Below are positions 35,515 to 44,861 of a DNA stretch of 64,000 nt, piece by piece (the stretch's first letter is position 1; the number at the start of each line of letters is the position of its first letter). Below the pieces are notes generated by a model. It saw only the letters and a list, made by a program, of their open reading frames with translations. It searched no databases and was not told the origin of the DNA. The stretch lies in NCBI GenBank assembly GCA_942493245.1, contig OW818685.1:124001-188000 (forward strand), in the 5' to 3' direction. The DNA comes from DAOPYU01 sp942493245. GTDB lineage: Bacteria > Sumerlaeota > Sumerlaeia > UBA8349. The translations under genes were made by a program, and so were the position numbers.

Positions 35515-35957
35515 TTAAACTTTGCCAAACGCATATTGGCTGAGAAGCTTTTCGAGATCAATAGCCGATTCCGTTTCCGTGATCGTTCCGCCATCCGCCA
35601 GGGCGTCATCCGCTCCGCCGGGCGAGATGCTGACATACTTGTCGCCGATCAGTCCGCTGGTTTTCACCGAGGCGATTGCGTCGGCAAACACGGGCACCTT
35701 TTTTTCGATCTTGAGCACCACGACGGCCTCGTACTTTTCGCGGTCCAGTTGAATCTTTTCGACCTGGCCGACCTGCACCCCCGCCATTTCGACCGTGGCA
35801 CCCTGTTTCAGGCCCGAAATGGTGGTGAAGCGCGCCGTCAAGCGGTAGTAGTTGTCGCCCATCAGTTCCATCTTGCCCAGTTTGATGGTCAGGTAACCCA
35901 CGCAAACCAGGCCCAAGAGCACGAACAGGCCGACGGACATTTCCACCGTGGTTTTTT

Positions 35958-35961
<4 letters not shown>
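35515..35961 (-). CDS. mlaD: MlaD, MCE-domain lipid-transport protein
   Basis: A 148-residue protein with one N-terminal membrane segment (about 7-27) and one MCE domain: FTTISGLKQGATVEMAGVQV, then GQVEKIQLD and GLIGDKYVSISPGG. The hexameric MlaD ring binds lipid on the periplasmic side of MlaFE. Its ATG overlaps the mlaF stop (ATGA). Confidence 0.95.
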
Positions 35962-36760
<799 letters not shown>

Positions 36761-36764
<4 letters not shown>

Positions 36765-37567
36765 AACAGGAACGTCCCCACCACGTAGTCCACAATGAGA
36801 ATCAAGACGCTGGACATCACGACCGCCGTTGTGGTGGACTCACCGACGCCCCGCGCGCCGAATCCCCCTTTGCGTTTGTGCGTCGTATAGCCTTGGTAAC
36901 AACAGACAATTGAGACGATCAGAGAGAAAACAAGCGCCTTGATGAAGCCTTCCCGCACATCCCTTATATCGACGAACTCTTCCATTTTGCCGATATAGAT
37001 CCCCGAATTCACTCCCAACAGGCACACCCCGGTCAGGTATCCGCCGATGATGCCGATGACGTCGAAGACCGCCGCCAGCAAGGGGAAACAGATGATCGAG
37101 GCGGCCACCCGCGGCGCCACCAGAAAGCGGACGGGATCAATGTTCATGGTGTCGAGCGCATCAATCTGCTCGGAAATGCGCATAATGCCGATCTCGGCGG
37201 CGATGGAGGATCCGGCGCGGCCGGTCAGCATCAGAGCCGCAAGTACCGGTCCCAGTTCGCGGATCAGGGTCAGCGCCACGCCGGCGCCCAACAGCCCCTC
37301 CGACCCGACACGCGACAGGGTGTAATATCCATGCAACCCGAGCACCATGCCCGTGAAAAGTCCGGTGAGGCTCACCACAAAGAGCGATTTCATGCCGATG
37401 AAGTGGATTTGTTCAAGAAGACGCTTGAGACTGTAGGGGGGGAGAAGCGTTTTTAAAAGGGAATTGACAAAAAAAAGCCCAATACGCCCCATTTCGCGAA
37501 TGACCTGGAGGGTCACCCGGCCCAACGAGGCCACTTGATTCTCAGCGATGTTGTCTGAAGCGGGCAC
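36761..37567 (-). CDS. mlaE: MlaE, permease of the lipid transporter
   Basis: A 268-residue membrane protein with five to six hydrophobic segments and the MlaE core: FIGMKSLFVVSLTGLFTGMV, RELGPVLAALMLTGRAGSSI and AAEIGIMRISEQIDALDTM. I place the start at a GTG (37567) with GGAGAG 8 bases upstream; a longer GTG frame to 37624 exists but reads as non-homologous. It is the first gene of mlaEFDCA. Confidence 0.92.
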
Positions 37568-38063
37568 GTCTGGCTCTCTCCACGACACGCACAAATGTCC
37601 CTGAAGCCCCCGCCTCCGCGCCACAAACCGCGGATCGGGCGCTCCCCGAAGGGACAGGGACGGCTACAGGAATCATAATTATGCACGGAAATCTCCCTTT
37701 CGCAACGGAAAAGTGGTGACACGGAAAAGTGGCGGATTCCCAGGAACTCATCATTGTCCGACGAATTGTGTGGTTGTCGTTTAGGGGGGATGACCCGGAG
37801 GTGGCACGGGCGTCCCGCCCGTGAAGGGCCGACGTTCTCGTCGGCAGGGCCGGGAATTTCGAGACTTTTCTTCCGGAGTCTCTTCATGGGCGAGACGCCC
37901 ATGCCACCTCAAAACCGCCTTCCTTGTCTGTAGTCAATGAAGAGTTCCTAGGCGGATTCCCTCCGGGAAATGGAAGCATCTTCTCTAAGATGAATGTTCC
38001 ACGTGTTTTTGGTCCCCGGTTTTTCTGTTTCCGGGAACCCCCAAAAAAACTCCAACAGAAGAC
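37568..38063. other. Intergenic region between divergent mlaE and pyrR
   Basis: About 500 bases holding the mla promoter side, a repeat element with inverted ends (37799-37909) and the pyrR upstream region. No gene is supported. Confidence 0.5.
37799..37909. repeat. Short element with terminal inverted repeats
   Basis: The first 24 bases (AGGTGGCACGGGCGTCCCGC then CCGTG) and the last 24 (reverse complement AGGTGGCATGGGCGTCTCGC then CCATG) are inverted copies with three differences. Each end is itself a small hairpin (GGGCG-TCC-CGCCC). The 60-base centre contains CCGAC-GTTCTC-GTCGG. Half of a similar unit is at 47489-47513. Confidence 0.7.
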
Positions 38064-38092
38064 TTGAACGCATTCCCGCCGCGTCGTAAGAT
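38064..38092 (+). promoter_or_regulatory. Sigma-70-type promoter for pyrR
   Basis: TTGAAC (38064-38069), a 17-base spacer, TAAGAT (38087-38092). The predicted start is about 27 bases before the pyrR ATG. A 9-base inverted repeat (ATTCCCGCC in the spacer at 38072-38080 and GGCGGGAAT after the start) brackets the -10 element and could serve as an operator. Confidence 0.6.
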
Positions 38093-38125
38093 ACTCCCCA
38101 ATATCACGGCGGGGCGGGAATAGCC

Positions 38126-38680
38126 ATGGAACATGTTACAGAACTTCTGACAGCCGCGGGAATGGATGACACGATCCAACAGATGACCGAGTCGGTCGTG
38201 GCTCTGGTGGATTCCCCCGAAAGTCTGGTCCTGATTGGGATCCGGACGCACGGCGTTACTCTGGCCCAGCGGATGCGGGCGCTCCTGGAAAGTCGGCATG
38301 GCTGGCAGGTTCCCCTCGGCATTCTGGATATCACCCTTTATCGCGACGATCTGGCGCAACTGGCCGCGCAACCCATCGTGCGCTCGACCCAGTTGGATTT
38401 CGATATGGAGGACCGGGTCGTCGTGCTGGTGGACGATGTGCTCTACACCGGGCGGACCGTTCGGTGCGCGCTCGATGAGATCATGGATTATGGCCGCCCG
38501 AGCGCCGTGCGCCTGGTCGTGCTCGTGGACCGGGGGTTGCGCGAACTGCCGATCAGTCCCGACATCACGGGTCTGGCTGTCCAAACCGCGCCCGGCGAGC
38601 GAATTGATGTGCGTTTTGGCGAGGAGGGCGAGTCCATAGGGGTCTGGGTGCTGAAGCCTGGCAACGGGCCTTCCGAATAA
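38126..38680 (+). CDS. pyrR: PyrR, pyrimidine operon regulator / uracil phosphoribosyltransferase
   Basis: A 184-residue PRTase-fold protein. The PRPP-binding loop is VVLVDDVLYTGRT (Asp103, Asp104), and GIRTHGVTLAQRM and DITLYRDDLAQ are the PyrR-specific motifs. PyrR binds pyr mRNA when UMP is high to favour termination, and has UPRTase activity. It is the first gene of a pyrimidine cluster, and a terminator hairpin follows at once, which is consistent with an attenuation role. Confidence 0.95.
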   Translation: MEHVTELLTAAGMDDTIQQMTESVVALVDSPESLVLIGIRTHGVTLAQRMRALLESRHGWQVPLGILDITLYRDDLAQLAAQPIVRSTQLDFDMEDRVVVLVDDVLYTGRTVRCALDEIMDYGRPSAVRLVVLVDRGLRELPISPDITGLAVQTAPGERIDVRFGEEGESIGVWVLKPGNGPSE

Positions 38681-38690
38681 GTGTTTTCTT

Positions 38691-38718
38691 ACACCGCTCT
38701 GGCAGCGGTGTTTTTTTT
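38691..38718 (+). terminator. Terminator hairpin between pyrR and pyrB (possible attenuator)
   Basis: ACACCGCT pairs with AGCGGTGT around CTGGC, then eight T. It lies 10 bases after pyrR and about 117 before pyrB. A second palindrome, TGTCGGACCGTCCGACA, follows at 38730-38746. Because pyrB is co-oriented, this terminator may be conditional. Confidence 0.8.
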
Positions 38719-38834
38719 GTCCATGCGATTGTCGGACCGTCCGACAAACCACCCGCAAACGCGGAAAATACGGAATCTATCGCCTGCGCGCCCCGGGTGC
38801 GCCGTTTCACGATAAGAGGGGGGAACTCAGTCCG

Positions 38835-39824
38835 ATGACCACCACGCCCAAAAGCGAAACCACGATCGAAAAACCGTTCCAGCGCAAGCACCTGCTCGGA
38901 CTCGAGGAACTCTCGGTGGAGGAAATCCGACTCATTCTGGAGACGACCCGGGGGTTCAAGGAGATTTTCACCCGCTCGGTCAAGAAAGTGCCCACCCTGC
39001 GGGGCAAGACCGTTGTGAATCTCTTCTTTGAGAACAGCACCCGGACCCGGACCAGTTTCGAACTGGCGGCCAAGCGACTCAGCGCCGATGTGGTCAATTT
39101 CGCCGTCTCGACCAGCAGCGTCTCGAAGGGGGAAACCCTGCTCGACACGGTTCGCACTATCGAGGCGATGGGGGCGGACTTCGTCATCATGCGCCACAAC
39201 TGCTCCGGTTCGCCCTGGTATCTGAGCCAGCGCATCAACTCGGCGGTTCTCAACGCCGGTGACGGCACGCACGAGCACCCGACCCAGGGGCTGCTCGACG
39301 CCTACACCATTCTTGAGAAAAAGGGCCGTTTCGAGGGCCTCAAGGTCGTGATTCTCGGTGACATCCTCCACAGCCGTGTGGCGCGTTCGAACATCTGGGC
39401 GTTGACCAAACTGGGCGCTCAGGTGGTGTTGTGCGGTCCCAAGACTTTGATTCCCGACTCGTTCGGGAAGATCCCCGGCGTGCGCATCTCGTACGACCGT
39501 GAGGAGGCCGTGCGCGACGCCGACGTGATCAACCTCTTGCGCATCCAACTCGAACGCCAGCAGCGCAACCTGTTTCCCTCGATTCGCGAGTACCGGCTCC
39601 TGTACCAGATCAACGAGCCGCGCCTGGCGCACGCCAAACCTGACGTTCTGATCATGCACCCGGGCCCGATCAACCGGGGCGTCGAGATTTCGCAGGAGGT
39701 GGCCGACGGCCCCCATTCGGTCATCAACGAACAGGTGACGAACGGCGTGGCGGTCCGCATGGCGGTGCTCTACCTCCTGTCGGGCGCGCGCGGCCCCGCC
39801 CCTTCCGTGGGCGAGGGGGAATAG
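38835..39824 (+). CDS. pyrB: Aspartate carbamoyltransferase catalytic chain PyrB
   Basis: A 329-residue enzyme that condenses carbamoyl phosphate and aspartate in pyrimidine synthesis. It has FFENSTRTRTSFELAAKRL (carbamoyl phosphate site), SSVSKGETLLDTV, GDGTHEHPTQGLLDAY, and HPGPINRGVEI near the C-terminus. Length is close to the family norm (about 310). It is the second gene of the cluster; no pyrI is adjacent. Confidence 0.97.
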   Translation: MTTTPKSETTIEKPFQRKHLLGLEELSVEEIRLILETTRGFKEIFTRSVKKVPTLRGKTVVNLFFENSTRTRTSFELAAKRLSADVVNFAVSTSSVSKGETLLDTVRTIEAMGADFVIMRHNCSGSPWYLSQRINSAVLNAGDGTHEHPTQGLLDAYTILEKKGRFEGLKVVILGDILHSRVARSNIWALTKLGAQVVLCGPKTLIPDSFGKIPGVRISYDREEAVRDADVINLLRIQLERQQRNLFPSIREYRLLYQINEPRLAHAKPDVLIMHPGPINRGVEISQEVADGPHSVINEQVTNGVAVRMAVLYLLSGARGPAPSVGEGE

Positions 39825-39989
39825 GGATCACGCAAAGGCGCAAGGACGCAAAGAACCGCATGAATCGCGCCGTTGGCGCTTTGTTTGGAAAGTGAAGAAG
39901 AGATTTGAAAGTCGGATGGGCAATATCGTCTGAATTCTGTCAGATAGAGAACATTCAAGACACTACAGAAAAGAGATCCAGGAAAAACC

Positions 39990-41285
39990 ATGACCACGCT
40001 TCTGATTCGAAACGGACGCATTCTCGATCCCGCCAGTGGCCGCGACGAAGTGGCCGACCTGCTGGTGGTCAACGGCAAGGTTGCGCAGATCGGCTCGTGT
40101 CTCGACGCGCAGGCCGACACCACCCTCGACGCCGCCGGGCGGCTGGTTGTGCCGGGGTTCATTGACATGCACGTGCACCTGCGCGAGCCGGGACGCGAGG
40201 ACAAGGAGTGCATCGCCAGCGGCACGCGCGCGGCGGCGGCGGGCGGGTTCACGTCCGTGTGCCCCATGCCGAACACCACGCCCGTGTGCGACAGCGCGCA
40301 GGGGTTGCAGTTCCTGGCCTCGCGGGCGCGCGAGATCGCCGCGGTCAACATCTTCCCCATCGCCGCGGTCACCAAGGGGCAGAAGGGCGAGGAGATTACC
40401 GAGTACGGCGACCTGGTGTATTACGGCGCGGTGGGGTTCTCCGATGACGGCCACCCGATCATGAACGCCGAACTCATGCGCCGCGCGCTCGAGTACACCA
40501 GCATGTTCAACGTGCCCGTGCTCGACCACTGCGAGGATATCAATCTTTCCGAGGACGGTCAGATGCGCGCCGGCGCCCTGTCGCAGAAACTGGGGCTGAA
40601 GGGCATCCCCGCCGCCGCCAGTTCGAGCCAGGTGGCGCGCGACATTGACCTGGCCGATTACACCGGCGGGCACGTTCACATCTGCCACGTCGCCGACGCC
40701 CGGTCGGTGGATTACATCCGCACGGCCAAGGCCAAGGGGGTGCGCGTGACCGCCGAGGCGACGCCGCACCACCTGACTCTAACCGACGAGGCGCTCGAGG
40801 GGTACGATCCGAACTTCAAGATGTCCCCGCCGCTCGGGTCCGAGGAGGACCGCCTCGCCGTGCTCGAGGGGTTGCGCGACGGCACGATCGACTGCATCGC
40901 CACGGACCACGCGCCGCACACTGACATGGAGAAGGATTGCGTTTTCGCGGCGGCGCCCAACGGCGTCATCGGCATGGAGACCGCGTTCCCGATCCTTTAC
41001 ACGGACCTCGTGCTCAAGGGCGAGATCAGCCTCGAACTGCTCATCGAGGTGCTGACTGCCGCCCCGGCCCGCATTCTCAACCTGGCCAAGGGATCGCTCG
41101 CCATCGGCGCCGACGCGGACATTGCCGTGCTCGACCTGGATACCGAGTATGTGATTGACCCGTCGAAGTTTTTCAGCCGCAGCCGCAACTGTCCCTTCGC
41201 GGGACGCGAGGTGAAGGGGCGTCCCTGCGCCACCATCGTCGGCGGCAAGGTGGTCTTCCGCGACGGGCGGTTCACCAACGACTGA
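39990..41285 (+). CDS. pyrC: Dihydroorotase PyrC (class I)
   Basis: A 431-residue amidohydrolase that closes carbamoyl aspartate to dihydroorotate. The metal motif is DMHVHLREPG, with AGGFTSVCPMPNTTP, DHCED, HICHVAD and TDHAPHT following in class I order. Length fits (about 425). It lies 165 bases after pyrB across a gap that contains a CGCAAAGGCGC repeat unit (39829-39866). Confidence 0.97.
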   Translation: MTTLLIRNGRILDPASGRDEVADLLVVNGKVAQIGSCLDAQADTTLDAAGRLVVPGFIDMHVHLREPGREDKECIASGTRAAAAGGFTSVCPMPNTTPVCDSAQGLQFLASRAREIAAVNIFPIAAVTKGQKGEEITEYGDLVYYGAVGFSDDGHPIMNAELMRRALEYTSMFNVPVLDHCEDINLSEDGQMRAGALSQKLGLKGIPAAASSSQVARDIDLADYTGGHVHICHVADARSVDYIRTAKAKGVRVTAEATPHHLTLTDEALEGYDPNFKMSPPLGSEEDRLAVLEGLRDGTIDCIATDHAPHTDMEKDCVFAAAPNGVIGMETAFPILYTDLVLKGEISLELLIEVLTAAPARILNLAKGSLAIGADADIAVLDLDTEYVIDPSKFFSRSRNCPFAGREVKGRPCATIVGGKVVFRDGRFTND

Positions 41286-41715
41286 GCAGAACCCCAAACC
41301 GGCACAAGCAACAAGGCCGAGACGGCAGGGGAAAGAAGACCAAAGAAGACCACGAAATACACGAAACACACGAAAACCGCTTTTTTCGAACTACGATCTC
41401 GCAGAATCTACGCAAGCCGCGACGATTTCATGAACAGAGAAAACAAAACGAGTAAAACCACATAACGCAAAGACGCCAAGACGCAAGGACGCAGAGGGAT
41501 CCGGAGGGGGAGGGCGGCGCGACCTCAAAACTCGAACCGAAAACAGGGATGGAATGTGCGGACGACGCAAACTGAAAATCCATGAATCTTTGCGTCTCTG
41601 CGTCTTCGCGCCTTTGCGTTAAATTGGTTTTGGTTGCGGTTTCGCTGAGCGAGGTAATCTCGTGTCTTTCGTGGTTTGAGAAAAATAGGTTACGTCCCGC
41701 GCGAAAGGAAACACC
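41286..41715. repeat. Nested composite repeat between pyrC and pyrK
   Basis: This 430-base gap is almost wholly repeat. The outer inverted pair is of the CACGAAA type (41348-41370 and 41659-41678). Element E lies at 41391-41430. The inner inverted pair is of the CGCAAAGACGC type (41462-41496 and 41588-41621). The whole could fold into a long two-layer stem within the pyr transcript. No gene is supported. Confidence 0.8.
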
Positions 41716-42537
41716 GTGAGCGTTAAACAGAAAATACAACTCGAAATCAAACGGTCGGAGGTTCTCGCGCCCGGCGTGGCGCTGATGACCCTCGACCTGC
41801 CCGGCGATGTCGCGGCGGCCTGCCGGCCCGGCCAGTTCTTCAACATCCAGCCGCTCCCCTCCACCGCGCCCCTGCTGCGCCGCCCCATCAGCATCTGCGA
41901 CGCGCGGCCCGACGCGGGCGAACTCGACCTGCTCGTGCAGGTGGTCGGGGAAGGCACGCGCCTGGTCACGAGCCACCAGCCGGGCGACACGCTCGACGCC
42001 GTCGGCCCGCTCGGCTCCACCTTCACGGCCGATCCGGCGCGCCCCTCCGTCATGATCGCCGGAGGCGTCGGCGTGGCGCCGCTCTATTACCTCACGCAGT
42101 CGCTGATCCGCCAGGCGGAGGCCGCCCCCCACGCTTCGGGGGCCGGGGCGCCCGCGCCCATCACGTTCTGCTATGGCGCGCGGACCGCCGCCGGGTTTGT
42201 GCTTCTGGAGAAGTTGCAACACCCGTCCGTCCGGCTCGTGCTGACCACCGAGGACGGCTCCGAGGGCGCGAAGGGGTACGTGACCGAACACGCCGCGCCG
42301 TTCCTCACGCCCGAGGCGCAGGTGTTCGTCTGCGGCCCGGCGCCCATGATGAACGCCGCGCTGGGCCTCCTGCGCGCGCGCGGCCTCGAGGGGCAGATCT
42401 CCCTCGAAAACCGCATGGGCTGCGGCGTGGGCGCCTGCCAGGGCTGCGTGGTCCCCAGCCGCCGCGGCATGATCCGCGTCTGCTGCGACGGCCCCGTCGT
42501 CCCCAGCGAATGGCTCGACGCGGTGTATCACGAATAG
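41716..42537 (+). CDS. pyrK: Dihydroorotate dehydrogenase electron-transfer subunit PyrK
   Basis: A 273-residue ferredoxin-reductase-like protein. The FAD site is RRPISICD and the pyridine-nucleotide site GGVGVAPLYYL. A [2Fe-2S] cluster motif has Cys236, Cys241, Cys244 and Cys256/257 (MGCGVGACQGCVV). PyrK moves electrons from PyrD to NAD. It starts with GTG and has AAAGG ahead. No pyrD follows, so the partner is elsewhere. It ends the cluster. Confidence 0.95.
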   Translation: MSVKQKIQLEIKRSEVLAPGVALMTLDLPGDVAAACRPGQFFNIQPLPSTAPLLRRPISICDARPDAGELDLLVQVVGEGTRLVTSHQPGDTLDAVGPLGSTFTADPARPSVMIAGGVGVAPLYYLTQSLIRQAEAAPHASGAGAPAPITFCYGARTAAGFVLLEKLQHPSVRLVLTTEDGSEGAKGYVTEHAAPFLTPEAQVFVCGPAPMMNAALGLLRARGLEGQISLENRMGCGVGACQGCVVPSRRGMIRVCCDGPVVPSEWLDAVYHE

Positions 42538-42558
42538 AGGGGAAGAGCAAAACGCTTC

Positions 42559-42620
42559 GACAGGATCACAGGATCAACAGGATAAAGTGAAAACAGAAAT
42601 ATCCTGTCGATCCTGTGATT
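42559..42620. repeat. Inverted repeat of the ACAGGATC family after pyrK
   Basis: The left arm (42559-42583) has three GATC-ACAGGAT style units. The right arm (42599-42620) has ATCCTGTCGATCCTGTG, its inverse. They form a long imperfect hairpin. Confidence 0.75.
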
Positions 42621-42708
42621 CCGGTTTTTTCATGGACGGAACGATCATCCGCAAGGCGTCGTTCTTCCGAGCCGTTTGAAGTGAAGCATCCAGGCTTTGA
42701 GGTTCTTT

Positions 42709-42772
42709 CCGGGCCGGTATTGCGAGTAAAGGGGATCAACTCCCAGCCTCGGGTACCGGCCCGGTTGTTTTT
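42709..42772 (+). terminator. Terminator of the pyr cluster
   Basis: CCGGGCCGGTA pairs with TACCGGCCCGG (11 bp) across a 34-base loop, followed by TTGTTTTT. It lies about 170 bases beyond pyrK. Confidence 0.65.
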
Positions 42773-43011
42773 GGCCCCCACCCGGTTACGGCGGCTGTCA
42801 GGCAAAAGGTTTACAGCCGCAGCGGCATGATCGAGTCTGTTGCGGCGGTCCCGGCGTTCTCGCGAATGGTGCGAGGCGGTATGTCGTGATATGGTAGAGG
42901 AAATTCTTGGCAATAGAAGCGATTGAAATAAGACATATCGGGAAGCAGGCTATGATGAGAACAATGAATGCAATTAATATTTCAGACCGGAATAAAGAGT
43001 GTTGACGAGGA
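42773..43011. other. Left edge of an AT-richer island
   Basis: Composition shifts from GC-rich to AT-richer near 42890. No intact gene. On the minus strand a short frame encodes a hydrophobic stretch (LIAFIVLIIACF) with no start site. Confidence 0.4.
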
Positions 43012-43134
43012 GATCTTGGCTTGAAGCGATTGCACGATTTGTTCTACGTCAACCCAGGCATCAGATTAAAGTCCGAGACCAAATACCAATTCCATCTGCA
43101 TCTGAACTCAAACGAGATAGCATCGAAATTCTGT
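43012..43134 (-). pseudogene. Possible remnant of an RNA 2 prime-phosphotransferase (KptA) gene
   Basis: Minus-strand translation gives pieces resembling the KptA/Tpt1 N-terminus. SDAWVDVEQIVQSLQ (43065-43021) looks like the GWVDVDELL motif. Just before it, in shifted frames, come GLGL and SSDADGIGI, comparable to the RHxPxxIGL motif. Stops and frame changes interrupt it. The match is short and the call is tentative. Confidence 0.35.
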
Positions 43135-43170
43135 ATGACTCGTCGGCTTGCACATCCATGTGTCCCGATT

Positions 43171-44124
43171 TCATCTGTTTTCTTCAACATCCTGCCAGTT
43201 GAGATTGTGTAGAATCTCGGCACTTTCACCAAGGAAAACTGTCCCGGCTTCTTCATCGCCCTGCAGATGGTACAACATCCATGCCGTCATATAACCATCC
43301 GTCCGTATCTGCATTTCTACATGTTCGGCCCCAGCAACTCGGCCTCTGATTTTAAACACTTCATCACTCATCGTTTCATAGATTTCGACAAGAGAAGACA
43401 GCGGAGCGACACCTCCGAATTCAGCAGATGTATCTTCCACTCCCCTATCATCTGAGGTACCTGTTCCGGCTGTCATAAAATATGGAATACTGATTTTGAC
43501 AGGATCATAAGTCCAACCCATATTTTTTGCCAGAAGCGGATAAGCGGCACTGCCGGTAAAGATTACTTTGTACATATTTCCGTTATCGTACATCGTAACA
43601 CTAGCCAAAGCACCTGCTCCGCCTTGAGAATAACCAACAATACCGATATTCTCCGTATCAATCTTATTGTACAAAACACTGTCCATGTCGATATTCAGCA
43701 TATAATCCAAAGTCACAGAGGCCGTTTTTCCTGTACCCGCCTGAGGATCATCATTCCCGACGACAATAAAGCCCCACGATGCCAATCTTTCAAAAAACGG
43801 CATGTAGTTCTTCGCTCTGGTATTACTTGCGTTTACCACGAGGATCATTGGATAAAGTTTATCAATATTTCCAAGTTCAGACGGATACCAAACTCTGATT
43901 CTGCTGATGCTGCTGTTATCCGACTTGAATTCTATCTGAGAAACTTCATATCTTCCTTTTTGGGAGTATTTCATTTCCAGAGGAGAATCACTGACATACC
44001 TTTCAAGATAGTTATCACTGAGAAAAGGCTTATTCGCATCTATCATACCCTTTATGAATAATCCGGCTATGAGTACAACAATCACCAAACATAAGATTCC
44101 AATTGTTTTTAACACTTTCTTCAC
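43171..44124 (-). CDS. Alpha/beta hydrolase (PET-hydrolase/dienelactone-hydrolase like), transferred
   Basis: A 317-residue protein with an N-terminal membrane anchor (about 5-27). The nucleophile elbow is GIVGYSQGGAG (Ser166), preceded by YPMILVVNAS and followed by AGAEHVEMQ, which may supply the catalytic His. Codon usage is AT-rich (AAA, AAT, ATA) and unlike the rest of the window, resembling Clostridia. It starts with GTG and an ideal AAGGAGG. The frame is intact. It probably arrived by transfer from a Firmicute (inference). Substrate unknown; lipase, esterase or cutinase-like activity is possible. Confidence 0.8.
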   Translation of the reverse strand: MKKVLKTIGILCLVIVVLIAGLFIKGMIDANKPFLSDNYLERYVSDSPLEMKYSQKGRYEVSQIEFKSDNSSISRIRVWYPSELGNIDKLYPMILVVNASNTRAKNYMPFFERLASWGFIVVGNDDPQAGTGKTASVTLDYMLNIDMDSVLYNKIDTENIGIVGYSQGGAGALASVTMYDNGNMYKVIFTGSAAYPLLAKNMGWTYDPVKISIPYFMTAGTGTSDDRGVEDTSAEFGGVAPLSSLVEIYETMSDEVFKIRGRVAGAEHVEMQIRTDGYMTAWMLYHLQGDEEAGTVFLGESAEILHNLNWQDVEENR

Positions 44125-44129
44125 CTTTT

Positions 44130-44590
44130 GCCTCCTTTCTTAGAATCCAACCTTGGATTGTCAATAAGTTCGAAAGTAACACGCCATGGCGCCAAGCAAG
44201 CCCTTGTTACAATAGATATCACCGAGATTAAGCCCAAAAGATCCCTCGGGCTTAGAACTCGTTTAAGATCTGAAAAGATGAGAACCAAGTGTTTGAAAAA
44301 ATCCCGATAGTCCTTTTCAGGCCTATACCACCATTTTCGTACTCACGTTTTTCCCAGTAGGGCGGAGATGCCATGGCACAATCAGCACAACTGTCCGGCT
44401 GTTCGCGCAATACATCCACTGAATCGCCATTCAGTAACAAGGGTGTTTTTGTATGTTTCTTCTGATATGAAAGGAAAGATTGTCTGAGATTGCAGGCTGC
44501 AATTTCTCTCCATAATGTGGAATTCCATTCCATCCATGAAAAACCGCTTGTGCTTGCCTCAATAGCATTTATGAAATCAATGGATCCCAT
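44130..44590 (-). pseudogene. Degraded site-specific DNA methyltransferase (N4-cytosine/N6-adenine type)
   Basis: The first 112 codons are open and contain LLLNGDSVDVLREQPD and the catalytic SPPYW motif (CAMASPPYW). Homology then continues in other frames: EKDYRDFFKHLVLIFSD and LKRVLSP after a shift near 44317, PEGSFGLNLGDIYCNKGLLG after one near 44248, APWRVTFELIDN near 44190, and QGWILRK after one near 44155. At least four frame changes therefore break it. It ends at the ribosome site of the hydrolase gene. The original start keeps a GGGAG site. Confidence 0.8.
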
Positions 44591-44861
44591 TACGTTGAAT
44601 CTCCCGCCCCCATGAGGGAACCTGAAATTTATGACTTCTTGTTGGTTCCTTCACAAATCAGGCTTACACAGTTCGATTTTCATGTCAATCCATTCCTTCA
44701 TTCCTTCATGATGTAATGATGTACGAAACACTATTGCAGAGCAAAGAGGTTTTGTGTCCCCTGCTGTGAGAAGGGTTGCACTTCATTCTCATTTTACAGT
44801 AAAAAGGGGCTGAATTCTGGAAATGTGTGATAGGACAGATCGCTCGGGAAAGGTGTTGGCG
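44591..44861. other. Right edge of the AT-richer island
   Basis: About 270 bases between the methyltransferase remnant and the radical SAM gene (divergent). Composition is AT-richer, with ATTCCTTCATTCCTTCATGATG tandem units (split here as ATTCCTTC twice, near 44693-44708). No gene seen. Confidence 0.4.
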
